Source: Motacilla alba alba (lineage: Eukaryota; Chordata; Aves; Passeriformes; Motacillidae). From it: 64,000 bases of DNA. The translations under genes and the position numbers were made by a program. Under the pieces are notes generated by a model. That model did no database searches. It saw only the letters and a program-made list of their open reading frames with translations, and was not told where the DNA came from. Below are positions 26,361 through 39,800 of this stretch, piece by piece (position 1 is the first letter of the stretch; each line of letters begins with the position of its first letter). The stretch lies in the NCBI RefSeq assembly GCF_015832195.1, contig NC_052018.1, forward strand, positions 39,065,052-39,129,051. The letters are read 5' to 3'.

Positions 26361-26466
26361 TTTTGTACAAAATTATGAAAATAAATTAGTATTCATTACT
26401 CCATCAAATGCATAATTTTGTACAAAATTATGAAAATAAACCAGTATTCATTACTCCATTAAGTAC
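26361..26466. repeat. 55-bp tandem duplication
   Basis: A unit beginning TTTTGTACAAAATTATGAAA is present at 26361-26415 and again at 26416-26466. Differences between the copies are few (ATTAG vs ACCAG, CATCAAATG vs CATTAAGTA), so the copies are roughly 90% identical. TGTACA at each copy start is itself palindromic. Confidence 0.92.
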
Positions 26467-28259
26467 ATCACTATAATAACAAATGAATGTTATTTTCCAT
26501 TATTCAGATTTTACAGTTTCAAGACCCTTGTGTCACTGTCTCATCCATGCAGGAATTCATGCAGCCTCTAACAACATATTAGCCAAAGGAAATTAACTTT
26601 ATTTAACAACATCCACTATTCCCTCACCAAAGTTCAAACAGGTCACTTCAGATCTCCCCAATTATCCCCAGCTTCCCAGCTCTGCCCACTACTTCACAGC
26701 ACAGCCTAGGATAAGCACTGCTTGTCTAGCTCAAGTGCACCTCTTGACTGTGCAATCATTTTCTGAAAAACAAAAAGAAAGAATGTGATTAATTTTGGAA
26801 AACAAATATTTTATCTGAAATGGAGCATGAGTTCATGCCTGGTGGAAACACCATCTAATTAGAAAAATAATTGCAACTGTTTTGATGTCAATAAGTCACA
26901 AATCATGTAACTGAGTATCAATTTTTTTTCATTATTTATCCCTCATTTGTCTCATTATTTTTTCATTTCTGAAAGTGCTAATCTGTATGTGCTTTCTATA
27001 GTAACATTATAGTGCAAAAGCTTAATGGAATTAATGGAAAATGTGAAAATTATACTAAATTATTAATTATTAAATTGTTATGCTAAAATAATCTCTTGTT
27101 TACTTTCTGCTAATACTACTGGAATCTGACTGGCATCAACAAAATACTTTTACATGCCTATGGAACCTAAAGAAGGCTATATTTATGGAGATGTGGTCAG
27201 ATTCTTAACTTCTTTTCCCCCACAAAGAAGCAGAATTTGCACTTCTTGCAGTAAGTATACAAATCAAGATGCCTCTATGACAAGTGTATAAGTGACGTGC
27301 ATGTTTAAAATATTAACAATAAATAGCAAGGCAGTTCTGAAACTTAAAACTGTAACATGTTACATGAAAGGATAATGTAGTCTGCAGAGCCACCAATGTT
27401 TGCATTCACAGTCAAAAAATGGATAGAGCCTCAATCTAAAAATTACATAGAAAGACTTGAAGAAGTAAAGAACATTTGATACCTAACTAATGTTCTTAAG
27501 AAAAAATGTGGACATGGCTAATAACAAATCCAAGCATATTTAGATCATTAATACTTTACATGTCTCAATATTATTGAAAGAAAAAAAAAAGACAGAATGC
27601 TACAAGGCTTACCTTAATTTGGTTGATACTCAAATAAAACCTATCAAGTGTCCATGTATCTATTATCACAGTATTTAATTATAAATAACAATAATTTACA
27701 TTGAATTAAACAAAAAAGGGATTTAAATATTAAGCAACATAATATTCTTAAATAAAATCGATGAAAGAAATTTGTAAATATGTATCCTGTATCAATAAAG
27801 AACAAAAAAATTATTCTCTAATTGGAGAAAATTAATGAATCTTATCTCATTGTGAGTGGAATATTTATTACAAAGGTTATTTATTTTGTGGGTTTATTAC
27901 AGTTTTCAGAATGCTTCTATTTTTCACTATAAAAGTAACTATAGAGGATTTTTTTGTCTTTGATCCCTTTAAAAAAAATCTGTTTTTTTTCTATTTTCTT
28001 TCATTTCTCAGAGCACTAATCCTCAATATTCATCACACATTACACAACAGCTATTTAGAGGACTATTACAGTCATTAGGAATTTTGAAGAAGTTTAATGT
28101 GTGGATTTTCTGGGAATACATGAAAACAGAGAGGAATAAGTTTAAAATGGCTTTGTATAAGTATGCTATGCATTAGTGGATAACTCATTTCAGCTGAACT
28201 ACAGTGGAGAGCCTATCTTCAAGTGTATGCCATAAACGCAGCGCCAAAAGGTAGGAAGA

Positions 28260-28284
28260 AATGTGTCTGGCAACAAGACACATT
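28260..28284. repeat. Perfect hairpin, 9-bp stem
   Basis: AATGTGTCT (28260-28268) and AGACACATT (28276-28284) are exact reverse complements around the loop GGCAACA. It lies just downstream of a short CpG-containing segment (28230-28250) in AT-rich DNA. Confidence 0.82.
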
Positions 28285-29451
28285 ATTGGGTACTTATCCA
28301 AAGCTTCTCTGCCTCCAAAATAGAAGACTGACATTAGCAACTGAAACACTTTACCTGGTCATTGTGCTGTTCTAGATTTCTGCATTTATGTGAACACCTG
28401 GGGCCTAAAGTAAAAAGCATAACTCAGCAAGAGCCATAAGGCTTAATCGTCAGTTTTGTTCCTTATTCTGCTGCCAGATGATGAACACAGACAATGGAAA
28501 CATCTTTTCAATGCCGCTTCATGGTTCCTGATCCAATCCTATTGAAGTTCCAGAGCAAGGATCATTCTGAAATGAAATTTAATGGTGGCAAAGTGTTGAC
28601 AGAGTCTTCCACAATGTTTGAAGCTAGCTCTTAGGGAAAAAAAAAAGGAACTATTTTAGAGTATGCATAGAACACCCACTTCCTTGTAAAAGTGAATTAA
28701 ACAAAATTATGTAAACCTCTTAAGAAGTTCAACCTATAGCTGTGGATCACTTTTGCTTGTATAATATGTAGATTAAAAAACAGTCTCTAAAACTCTCAAA
28801 TAGGCTGAAAATTTGAAAGAGGCAATTTTTTTAATTCCAACGCTCAAAGCTTTATTTGTTTTGAATGTAGTCTAATCATAATATCCAAAGAGAAAATGTT
28901 GTCAGCATAGTAAAAATTAGGTTTTATTAATCCTAAAATCAGAAGCAGCATTAATAATTTATGTCAGAGTTATAATTTTATGTCAGATTCAGTTGCAGTG
29001 TGTATGTCAACAGTATTTTTCCTCCTTGGTTCTAATATAAATTAATCAAACATATATCAGAATACAACAGCATTTTTATGGTAGTTACAGAGAAGTATGA
29101 ATCCAGAGACATAAGACAGGACCCTCTGAAGTATCATTACATTATACTCTTGCAGAAACTGTGTTCAAGATGCTCTGGTCACGCAACCTGATTTATCAAC
29201 AAAATACTTTACAGACTCTCAATCTCCTCTTTGCAGCTAGCAGGTCAGTTTTTGTCAGGCTTGTACCCAAATCCTGACACCATTTAGCTCCTCACAACCA
29301 AATTCATTAGCGTGTTAGGAACTGCTGACATGCACAGCGTGCCAGATATGTAATTTCAACTCTTACAGTTTTCTTTCTAGAATGCGTTCGACCATCCTTC
29401 TTTTCTCCCTACCTCTACTGCAGCTGGTGCAAAAGCAATATAAACAGCCTC

Positions 29452-29830
29452 TTAGTAGCCTGCAAAGAATGGCAAATCCCCCTGATTCTCATCCATTCCA
29501 TTCACATGATGTTCTCCCACCACCAACCTGCCCTCATCAGCTGTTTGCTCTATTACGTTAGAAAGAAATTTGAAACAGAAGGTGGGCAGGGCAAACATTT
29601 GCAGGAAAATAATCCTGTCAGCTGTCTCTGCAAGATTCAATAGAGCTTTTATTCTGAGAGCAACAGAGGCTTGAAAATTCATTCTGTTCTCGGCTGTCAG
29701 TTGGAAATGGTGCCATCAAAGCTTTTGTTATGGTGGTGACAATTTCTGAGTCGTCTGTGCTGACACAACCCTCACACTGTCCTTGGCTAGGTGAGTCTGG
29801 CTCTCAGCTCTGATGAAAGTTCCAAACCAT
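29452..29830. other. Unique-looking, moderately GC-rich patch; candidate conserved element
   Basis: This 380-base stretch contains no simple repeat and no recognisable transposon and is closer to balanced base composition than its neighbours. A minus-strand frame of 76 codons (29452-29682) has no recognisable domain and no convincing splice signals. The texture is like that of conserved noncoding elements, but conservation cannot be seen from one sequence, so this is an inference only. Confidence 0.3.
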
Positions 29831-32800
29831 TTATTTCTTTCTATGAATGGCAAAAAACTGCAGCCTGCTTAGAGCTAGTGGTCGGCTCATAAAAGTCAGA
29901 AATTATTTTACTGTCAAGGTATGAGTGAAGTATAAAATGTATCTGTGCTCAATGCTAAACCAGATAAGCTAGAGTTAGGATAACCCCTAAGAAATGTCAT
30001 CTAACTGTCTCTTTCTCAGCTGTGTTGTTTTTTGGGTTTGGGGTTTTTTCTTCTTCGAGATGAATATTCATCACAACTAAATTTTTTTACACACAAACAA
30101 AAACATACCAGTTCTGTCAAATTTTCTGAAGAGAAAGCTTTATCCTAAGGCATCTGGTTAGTGGGTGTGAGTCATGGACAGCATACAGAGAGAAACACTA
30201 GGGTGTTATCATGATATTCTATTGAAAAGTAAGTGAAAGAAGTTGAGGTTTTGGCTTTGTTTTTCCTCTCAGTGACAGGTGACTGTTTAACCCCCAAGCC
30301 ACTGCGATATAGGTATTGCTCATGTTGGGCCTATTCATTTTGTGTAAATAAACATTCAATAGTAGGGAGAAATGGAAAATTATCTTCATTATTGATGCTT
30401 TTACCGTCAGATGGTAGTCACTATTTAGGCCCTAACTATAGGTATTAAAAATTTTACAAACAAAATGTGTTTTATCTCAGAATAATAGCATGGAGGGAAA
30501 AAAACCTCAGAGGCTTGCAAGCTATCCCAGTCAGCCACATTTAAGAACATATGTTTCTGCAGCATACTGATACTCAAAACTTCCAATTCCTTTAGTGTGT
30601 GTACTGCATATGTACTTTGTAGTGCTTGGCTGCTAAAGAGTGTAGAGAATTCTAATTCCACTGTAGGAAAAAAAATACAAGAGAAATAAAAGGCCTTAAT
30701 TAACACCTCCTGCACAAGATCTGCCAACCTGCTGTGCATAGGCAGTTAATAAAACAAGGCAGGCAACTGAAGGAATAGTCCATGCTCATTTATCCATCTA
30801 AGCTGTGACAAACTAAGAGTAACTGGCATTGGGTTTTAACAGAATAGCATCTTAATTGCTTATCAGGATAAGAAAGGTGAGTGGCTAACCACCACCAGGG
30901 AGAATTCAGTCTGTTCCCTCAGGAATCTGGCTCTTTCCCTTGGCTGCATTTTTTATTTTTAACATCATTGATATATTTTTATAAGGTTAGCAGGTTGCAG
31001 TTAGAAAACGGTTGAATTCAATTTATTTTTGTTTTCATGAAAAACTTTATCCTCTGAGAATTCATTTCACAGGATTTCTCCTCTTCTTTTCCAGTAACTG
31101 GCAGCAGGGACACTTGGTTGAATGACCTCTGTTATTTAACTGGGTTAAGAGAGTTGTATACTCATATACAAGAAAGAGGGTTTGTTTCATTTTTCCTGCT
31201 ATGGCTAAGTTAAAATTCACTAGCTGAATTAATCTTTGTTTTGAAATTTTAATTATGTTTGCTATAGCAATCTCTCTCCTCACCTTGGTTGGGCTACATA
31301 TTTACAGAGTCCATAGCTTCTAACTCAGCCAAAATACCTTTTGAAATCAATCAGTTTTGCTTGAATGAGTAGCACTAAGAAAAGTGCTACATTTAAGATT
31401 TAAATGTAGTCAGCACATTCTAAATATTGGAGTTATGCCACTTTGTTATAAACTGATATATATCCTAAGCTTTCAAATAAATGTTTCAAGTGTAATCAGA
31501 GCAGTTTTATTACACCACGATCCCTATTATGCCAAATCACAGCTTCATGCACCAGCATTGTTGTGTGCAATTTTTCATCTAGATGTCAAAACAACTGGAT
31601 CTTTAGGAGGCCAGTGAGATCTACCAGTATGGAAAATCTCTTCATAATAACATTTTTTAAGCTCATTTCTGATGGAAATAGCCATGGCATGGTTACTTTT
31701 GAAATGAGCTGCAGATGATCCTAACTCTTTGCTTTCTTTTAAGGTTGACTATTTTCCTCTTTTTAAAGATCAATACTCAGAAGAAGATTTTTGAAATTTT
31801 TATTTATTTTATTAATTTACTTCAGTAATTTATTCATTTTTCTTAGCTGACAGGTGTTCATACCAGGGGTAAGCACGCGTGTTGGAGTGTGAGGGAGATA
31901 AGGGTGTCTAAACACTAGCATCTAATGCAGCTTGGGAGTTTCATCTATCAGCAAGGTAAAATATCTTCTGTTGTCTAAAAGCACACAGGACCACTATGTT
32001 CAGGCAGGCAAATCTCTTACACAGTGTCTTACACTTACAGCCAAACATCTTTTGGCTTCTTATTCATGGAGTGTGTAATTTAATAATCTAGCTGGTCACT
32101 TGTTGAAATTTTCTTGCAGTGTTTCCTGCTTTCATTTCAGCATTCCCAACACCTCACTTTTGTAGGGAAGTAGCATTAGCCATGTAGGTCCCAGGGAAGG
32201 CTTATTTTTGCCACCCCAATATTTTGTCCTAAATCTGCCAGTCCCATTCAGAAACATAATCTTGCTATACATTGGATCTTTATAATTTGTGTGCTGGTTC
32301 AAAACAGGATGTGCCAGCTAATCTGTGTGAAGAACCGGGCTTTGTGAGTCTAAAACAAATGAACAGTTTTAAGCAGTCTTTTCTGGATCATTTAGCAGAA
32401 CACTCATCAGCTTCCTAACACTTTTGCCCATCTAAGAGGGTTTTGCCTGTAATCTCTAAAGCTGATCTTCAGTTGGTATATTATATGAGGGAAAAGACTA
32501 AATGTGCTCATTGCCTGTCACTCTCTTTAGTGCTGTCAGTTTTTCCTAAGCCCAGTTTTATGATGAAGCTGAGAAGGCCTGATTCTGCCAAATAATTTAG
32601 TGCCCACTTCAATGTCATGAGCTGGCTGATGCAGCCTTTTCTTAAGTTCTGATATTGTTTCCATATCAGTGGTGCTGATAGACAAACACCCTAAAATTTT
32701 GTATCATCTGGTTGTTTACACTACTCTCATGCATTCCAAAATTTTTGGAAAAGATGGTTAAAAAAAAAAAAAACATTTCTGAGGATCAGGTTGCTGTTGA

Positions 32801-35251
32801 ATTAATATAATGTCATTATTCTATAAAAAGTTCAAGGCAAACTTTGAGACTTTAAATTTTATGAGACATTTATTCAGGAAATACATTTTATGATATATGT
32901 CTTACATCATGAAAGTGTTGCTGATAGACATGTAAATTTGAAAGTATTCACAAGTTAAAAAATGAAACTATGGCAGTGCCTATGAAGGTTGATAAAGTAC
33001 TGAAGTGCAGCTCAGTGCAGCTACAGTCTGTTCCATAAAAAAACTAAAGTGAGAAAGAAAAATCTTGAACACAGTGAGTTCAGGAAAAGAAAAAATAAAC
33101 AAACCAGAAACTGAGAAAGAACATGAATTTACTGGTTGCTGAACTAATTTTAGTTCCTATTCTGAATGTTGGCATCTAGAAGATGGATGAATGCTCACCT
33201 GAATTGGGCCTTTTTATTTTTTTTTGAGCCCATATATATGTTCAGTAACTTAAATAGCAGGTATCTGTGGTGTGAACAAGGTAATAAAGGACACATTTCA
33301 CTGTTCTAATTTCCCATTTTACTAACATTATTTTTGGCATTCTAATCATGAGTTTCAATGTTTGCATCTCTAGATCAAACTTTCCTGCTTTTGACTTAGA
33401 ATTTTGTCTTTTTTTTTAAGACCAAAGTTGAGGAGGCTGAGAAATATGAGACACTTTCTTTCCACAGAAAAAAAGGGTGTACATGCAGTGAGACACCCTG
33501 ACAAAGCCTTAGAAGCCCATAAGCCGAGATGAATCTCGGAATATCAAGATTTATGTTTCCCGTTTTGCTCCAGGGGTCAGTTTAAGGACAAAATGACAGC
33601 TTACAAGGCAACATTTCCCAAAAAGACATTGCCTAATCTTGTAAGAAAAAACATCTTGTAGCTCCTGTTGCTCCCTGGTAAATTATAGATGCCCAAGTGA
33701 AAGCTGGAACAGTCACAACACTCCTAGAGGCTGCTGAATCAAATATTTTGCAGGAAAATTCTACAGCTACAATTTCTTGACTTGGACTGAACAATCTTTG
33801 AAATCAGAAGTCAATCAGACGTAGAGCTTTCATGTCTTTTGTTTTTCATTTGTCTACATTTTGATCCTATGTTAAATGTCAATCACAGTTCAAAATCTGA
33901 CATTATAAAACCAGCATTAGCAGTTTCTGAGGAAGATAAAGGAAGGGAGACATACGACTTCTTTGCAGTCTCAAAACACTTGATTGCTTTTGTTTTTAAG
34001 CACTGGTGCTCTTCTGCTGTGTGTGTCATCCTTTAAATGATTTTTCTTCTTATGAAACATGTTAAAACAGTGATTTTAGCAGAAAAAACAATTAATCTCA
34101 AACTGCGGATGGCATCTGGTCTTTGTGCTTTCCAGTTCTGTGTTTTAAAGGCTGTCTTAATAATTTTTCATTATTTGTGTTTGCATTTTCTTCTTATAGA
34201 ATCTCCACCTGAACTCATTTGAAGCTGTGCAGTTCAGCTGGATTCTCCTAGATGTTTCTCCAATACTTGATAATATATTCTGGGTCTATGAGCTAGGGTT
34301 TTTCATGACTGATCTTCTAGAAATTTCTTTAAATAAGCTATTTTGGCTAGCACTGCAAAGAGAGACATTTTAATTCTTTTAGCCTGCCTTTTTTTTTCCC
34401 TGACATAATGACTTGTTTTAGCGATTCCATGAATGTTTTCTGATCTGACTGGCATTTCATTTTGAGCATTCCCTCCTTGTTTCTGATATTATCACCATTG
34501 CAAATAGTTTGGGTTTGATTTAACCTGTACACACACCTCTTCACCACACCCCTCAAGACTTTCAGTTGGAGATATATTTTCCTTTCTCTGTGTAGGACGC
34601 TGGTGTTTCTCAAGGAGAGAGCAAAGCTGATGAAATCACCATCATTTCAGGGATTTCTTGAGCAGCTTTAGCAATACCTGACTCCTCCTGTCAGGCACTG
34701 ACCATGACTGAATTTAGGGATTCCTGGGTTTTCCCTTCTTTGTGCAGGCCTGGTTTCAGGCTTCTCAGCAAGGCAGAGCAGACAGTGACTGTCCCAGGCA
34801 CTGTCCTCAGCAAGCAGCTATATTGTCCAACTGACTGGGAGCTATTTGGGGGCTGTGTCCACTCTCTAGGCCCATTCAAAAAACTTGCCTGTATCCTCTT
34901 AAAAAGAAAAGCTATAGCCAGCTCAGCCCAGAAAAAATTTGAGACTGAGTATGGCCAATTGACAGTTTATCCTTTAAGTGAACCAGTGTGTATCCCTTCC
35001 ATGCCCAGCAGCAGCAGCTAGAATGGGGTTCAGAGAAGAGCCAGGCATAGATTGACTCCTGGTGCTGGGATTATGGGAGCCTGCACCATTCTAGGAAGCA
35101 TCAGCTCTGGAGGACCAAATCCACCCCCTGAAATTCCTGCAGAATCCTGCTTGAAATGGCTCACTCCTTCTATTCCTCTCTCAAAGCCATGATTTTGCTG
35201 TGATCCAATCATACTGCTGCCTGAGGCAGCAGTTCATCCACCTGTCTCTAA

Positions 35252-35252
35252 A

Positions 35253-35324
<72 letters not shown>

Positions 35325-35332
35325 TATTATTG
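35252..35332. repeat. ATT trinucleotide microsatellite, about 26 units
   Basis: TTA/ATT units run almost uninterrupted for about 80 bases, with one variant unit (ACT) near the right end, and stop at a GGGGG run. A frame through it would encode poly-isoleucine on the minus strand, which is an artefact. Likely length-polymorphic. Confidence 0.97.
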
Positions 35333-36529
35333 GGGGTTTTTTTGTCATATGTGAACACTCAGGAGCACAATGAAGCTCAAGCAAACCTTTTGCGATAGAC
35401 ATTGAACACATTTAGGGAGCAAAAAATCCACCAGGGTGTTTATAACAATATAGGAAGCTTGGGACAAGAGGTAGGTGCAGACATACAGCAGAGCTTCAGA
35501 GAGCAATGATCTGATAGGCTCTCTGCCTGCCAGAAAGCTAAGCATAGCTTCATCTATTTAATCCATGTTTTGTTTTTCCACTAATTATTATGTTGATGTT
35601 CCTATCAGAATATGGCTCTGTCCGCCCTAGCTGTGTCTCCTGCCCAGTGTAAGAAGGCATGGCATGGCATGGCTGCATTTGTCTCTGACAAACACAAGTT
35701 GGTGTTGCCTTGGGAAAAAGAGCTTGTCTTCACTGTAACTCTCCATACTAGACAAAACACACTTGGATCTGCTTTATATCAGCAGTTTCATATGAACAGA
35801 AAAATGAGCTAGAACTGTGCATTCCCAAACAAACAATCTTAAGAATTCCATTTTCCCTGCTATAACTTTTCTGTGGTGACCTCCTCATGCGAGCAAAGGA
35901 TAAAGACAAACACAGTCCTGCTAAACATCTGTAGTGAGCTCCTCAAGAAGCAATGCACTTTACCTATGAACTTGGAATTACTATGGTTAAAGCCACTTGC
36001 TTTCAGAAGAACATTGAAGAATAAATACTTTTGAAGTATTTTACCAAAAGGTAAAATAGCATTAAAAACATAGGGGCTAAGTTCAGTTTTACCATAGCCT
36101 ATTTTAACTAAGTTAAACCAAAAAAATAAAAGCGAATTAAACATGGAATTAAGTACTCAGGTAGAATTTATCTGTCATTAACCTCAGATTAAATTCTATT
36201 ACCAAGAAAATAAAGCTTCCAGGGAATGCAGGACATTTTTAAAGGGGAAACAGAGGGCAAATAATATTTCCATAATTAAAGTCTTAAATCAAGTTAGAAA
36301 GATTGATCCAAATAAAATTACCTACACATCATAATATGAATCAAAAGTTCTAGAAAACACCATTCAATTTAGTTACTAATTGTAAGTGATTATTCCTTGA
36401 GTGATGGCGTTAAATTCTGAAGTTAGATTAGAGGTAGAATATTTTAGGCTTAATGTTATGGCTGGCTGACAGATTTTCTCTTGCTGCATGTGGTAGCACC
36501 ACTACTGTATTTAGTGCAGGGGTTTGAAC
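35333..36529. other. Noncoding block, no gene seen
   Basis: No supported gene. A short pentamer repeat of GGCAT units lies near 35657-35676. Frames at 35345-35545, 35612-35812 and 35860-36144 are short and without recognisable content. The right part (36480-36529) may belong to the LTR that follows. Confidence 0.65.
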
Positions 36530-36844
36530 TTCTGGCTGCTCATTTTAAAATAAGTTAGTAGGAGCAGCAAGGCATTTTCTCAGAGTGATCCTTCACAGAG
36601 AAAGCCACTCTCTACTCCCTCCCATGATTCACTGAAGGCAGACTCGTTAACCTTTCTCCGAGTTTATTAGGGAGCTGGCTTTTATTTCTCTGGCTTATGA
36701 TGAAAGGGGTGGGAAGGAATGTCTGGTGGTTATATACAAGACATCTTATTTATCATTGCTAATATTCCCTTTATCTTGACTGAAGGAATTTTATTCCTTT
36801 TTCTTTCAATACTTCAGTAGAATAAGAAAGAAACTGGAACAACA
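36530..36844 (-). mobile_element. Probable ERV LTR, antisense
   Basis: On the minus strand the segment begins TGTTGTTCC (right end 36844) and carries an LTR-like core: a TATA-like AAATAAAAG (36679-36687), then about 12 bases later AATAAA (36663-36668), then a CG-containing U5-like stretch ending in a less certain region. This architecture matches the LTR at 9395-9831, but the sequences are not obviously the same family. The left end is not defined; it could lie anywhere between about 36480 and 36600. No coding ERV sequence is attached. An alternative is chance AT-rich motifs, so confidence is moderate. Confidence 0.45.
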
Positions 36845-39800
36845 CCATGAAAGAATTTGGGATATACTAAAAAGAGCTTATGAGATTTTTAGAGTAAGGC
36901 CTAAGAGATCTACTAGAAAATACTAAATTTTCAAATTAGGATATGAAAGTATGAAGAGTTCCACTACTTTCAAAGTCTTTTGTGCCATAAGGAAATAAAT
37001 AAATAAATGAATAAGTATATATATATATATATATAAATATATATATATAATATATATACACAGTGTCTATGTGAACACACACATACACACAGAGTCTCAA
37101 ATATACAAATGACTACAGAAATTGCCTTGTATTTTCAGATTCTGAAAATGTATCTTAAGTGTCTTGTGTTGTTTGTCTCTAAAACATTAGTTCTGGGATA
37201 GGGTCAATGCAACAGAAAATTGGTTTCTAGGTTTCAAATACAAAGTAGCTGCTCTTCATAATTTTAACACTGAAATAACCAAAACAACAAAACAAAACAT
37301 ACCAAAAACAACAACAAAAAACACCAAAATACTTCTTTTTTTCCTCCTGAAATAATTTAAGTAGTTCAAATGTCAAATTAAAGCTGAGACAAAGTTTTTG
37401 ATAAGCAAGAAATTTGTAGCCTCACTCCCAAAAATGCAAAATAAAATATTTTGCTGCATATGAGAAATGTAAATTTATAAATTTTTGTCAAACTGAGATC
37501 TAAAATGACATAAAAATGGAAAACACAAATATTGGAACAATGAAATAGCTCCATAATAAAAATATTTCTCTTTCATTTTTAAATGACATTTTATTCATAA
37601 ATTAATTTTCATAACCCAATTTTTTTGCCAGTATTGCATTAAATTATTAGGCATATTTTCTATCAGACATTGAGCAACACCCAGTGAAAAATTGCAGTTG
37701 TTGCTGTGTTGGATAGCCTTGTTCCCAGAGATAAGGTATTTGACAGCTCCAAAAAGGAAAGATCAACATAAAATGCTGTTTCAGAACAGTTTGATGTCAG
37801 TCTACTAGTCATAAATTTGAGCTTATTTTCCATTTTGCAGAATGTTAATAAATGCTAAGTAGCTGGCTTGAAATTCCAGTCATTGTTTCTGAAGGGACAT
37901 TCATAGACCTCTTTAATTTTTATATTGGAGAAAGCACAAAACCCAACAGTTTTAGATTTAATCTCGCTTAGAATTTGTGTCTCAAAATGCACCATAAAAC
38001 TATGCCCTATTTTCTTCATTTAAAGCCCTACCAAGATTAAAGTTTCCCTTCACAATTTCTTACCAGTTGTGATTATTGAACTTGTAGTCACTATCTTCTC
38101 TTGGGCAGGAAACAGTGTTCATACAAGAGCAGAATTTTAAGGAAGAAACTTTTGTATTTCTCTTGAAATTTTGGCTCAAGAATGAGATATTAATTTGGAT
38201 TCAGCATTAAACATTCAAATTATTGTATTGATTGACTTGACGAAATTATCTAATTAGAACTTATACCCAAGAAGATAGCAAACTTCTTAAAATTTATAAA
38301 GATTAATCATACTTTATAATTAATCTAATGTTTTAATTTTAATTTTATATTTAGTCTGCCTTGATTAATTAGATTTTGAAGTGATTTTAATCTGACAGTC
38401 CTAGTGAAGCTTAGTTTCAAGGTGGTATTTTTCTAAAAGAAAAATAAGAAGTAAAATAAAACAAAACCAAAAAAAATTCTACACATTTCTTACAATGAGC
38501 AGCATGGGTTCATAGCTGTGCAGGAACTGGGTGGATACCAGGCTGCCAACTTAAAAGGCTAATCTGTTTTCCCTAATTAGCCCTTGGTTCTCACACATCT
38601 ACCTCCTGGAAAGCATCAGGGTGCAGCAGAATCGTCACAAGCACATGCTGGAGTGGAATTACTTCTTTCACTTGCTGCTCTTAGACGTGTTAACAATTCA
38701 CATCTTGTTTACGGGTCTGTGTTCACTTACTGCGGCATCCTGACAGGAGCTGCTGATCCCCTCTAATCTGGATTTTAAGTCATTCTCCTTCTTAACTTCT
38801 CCATTTGAAGGCAGCTCTCCTACAGGCTTTTCGGGTTTCCTTGGGGTTTTTTTTTGGTGATAGTGGATTTTTACCTGGCTTGAAGAGGTTCATGAGACAC
38901 TGCTGCCTAAAGTGCCCTCTAAAAAGCATGATGAGTGTTCTCAACACTTTTGATAGGACAGTCATCATCTTTCATAGGTATAAATTTCCTATCCAACCAA
39001 ATCCCAAAAATTCTTTGTAATCCAAGCAGATCGATGTGCTTAGTGTACTGTTGTTCAGACCTGACTTTGGCACTAGATTCCCTTTATAAGCTGTAACTCT
39101 TAAATGCTGAAGGCATCTGTCCTGAACTGTTTTGACCTTTGATACATTTTAAGGTTTTAGATTTAATAGAGGTTACAAACCACCTGAGGAAGTGGAGACT
39201 GTGGGAAGCTTAATCAGCCCCTTGATAGTCCTGCAACAGGAGCAACTTCCCAAGTACCTCTCTCTGGCACTTCCCCAACCTTAGCATTTAGACCTTTCAT
39301 GAGCTCTTGATTCACTTTTAACTCCTTGAGTGTTGAAGTGGTTTTTTGGGGGTTTTTTTGTCTTTTTTTTTAATAAAGTGCGTTGATTTAACCTTTTGGC
39401 AGCCCACTCTTTAACTGCATGTGGAGGATTTCACTAACTCCATGTTTCCATTCAAACTGGCATCTTCCTTGACATCTGACATGACTGCCCAGATTTCAGA
39501 CACTTAATTGCCCAAACGCTCAGCAGGGATGAACAGGAGTAACCCCTTAGATTTCAGTGGAATGATATGAATTTAGACCAGCTGACAAAGCTGGAACAAT
39601 TTAGACATTTTGAAATGTTAGATTTTGTATGCCTCATATGCTGCTTTTTTGGATGAACCCATACAACAGGCACTCTTACCAAACTCATACATAATTTTTA
39701 GTTCAATACAGTCCTAATAAATAATAAAATTGATATGATACATTTTTTCCCCTTCAGTCAGCACCAGCCTTTACAGTTTTGGATGAACTCAAAAACTAAT

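Larger units (their letters stand above)
20121..35251. other. Long noncoding block, no gene seen
   Basis: No supported gene in 15 kb. Frames are at most 120 codons and match no family I recognise. The block holds a TA repeat at 22439-22462, a 15-bp tandem repeat near 23052-23094, G/T-rich tracts at 24512-24660, poly-T at 25070-25085, a T17-G-A11 foldback at 25573-25601, a 55-bp tandem duplication at 26361-26466, a hairpin at 28260-28284, a non-repetitive, moderately GC patch at 29452-29830, and a short hairpin at 33524-33539. Confidence 0.7.

Noticed and set aside
26520..26760. Possible further antisense LTR (TTTATT near 26600 with a GC-richer right side)
   Set aside because: Only a single AATAAA-like signal and no recognisable ends; not enough to call.
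35181..35411. Minus-strand frame with a poly-isoleucine run
   Set aside because: It is the translation of the ATT microsatellite.
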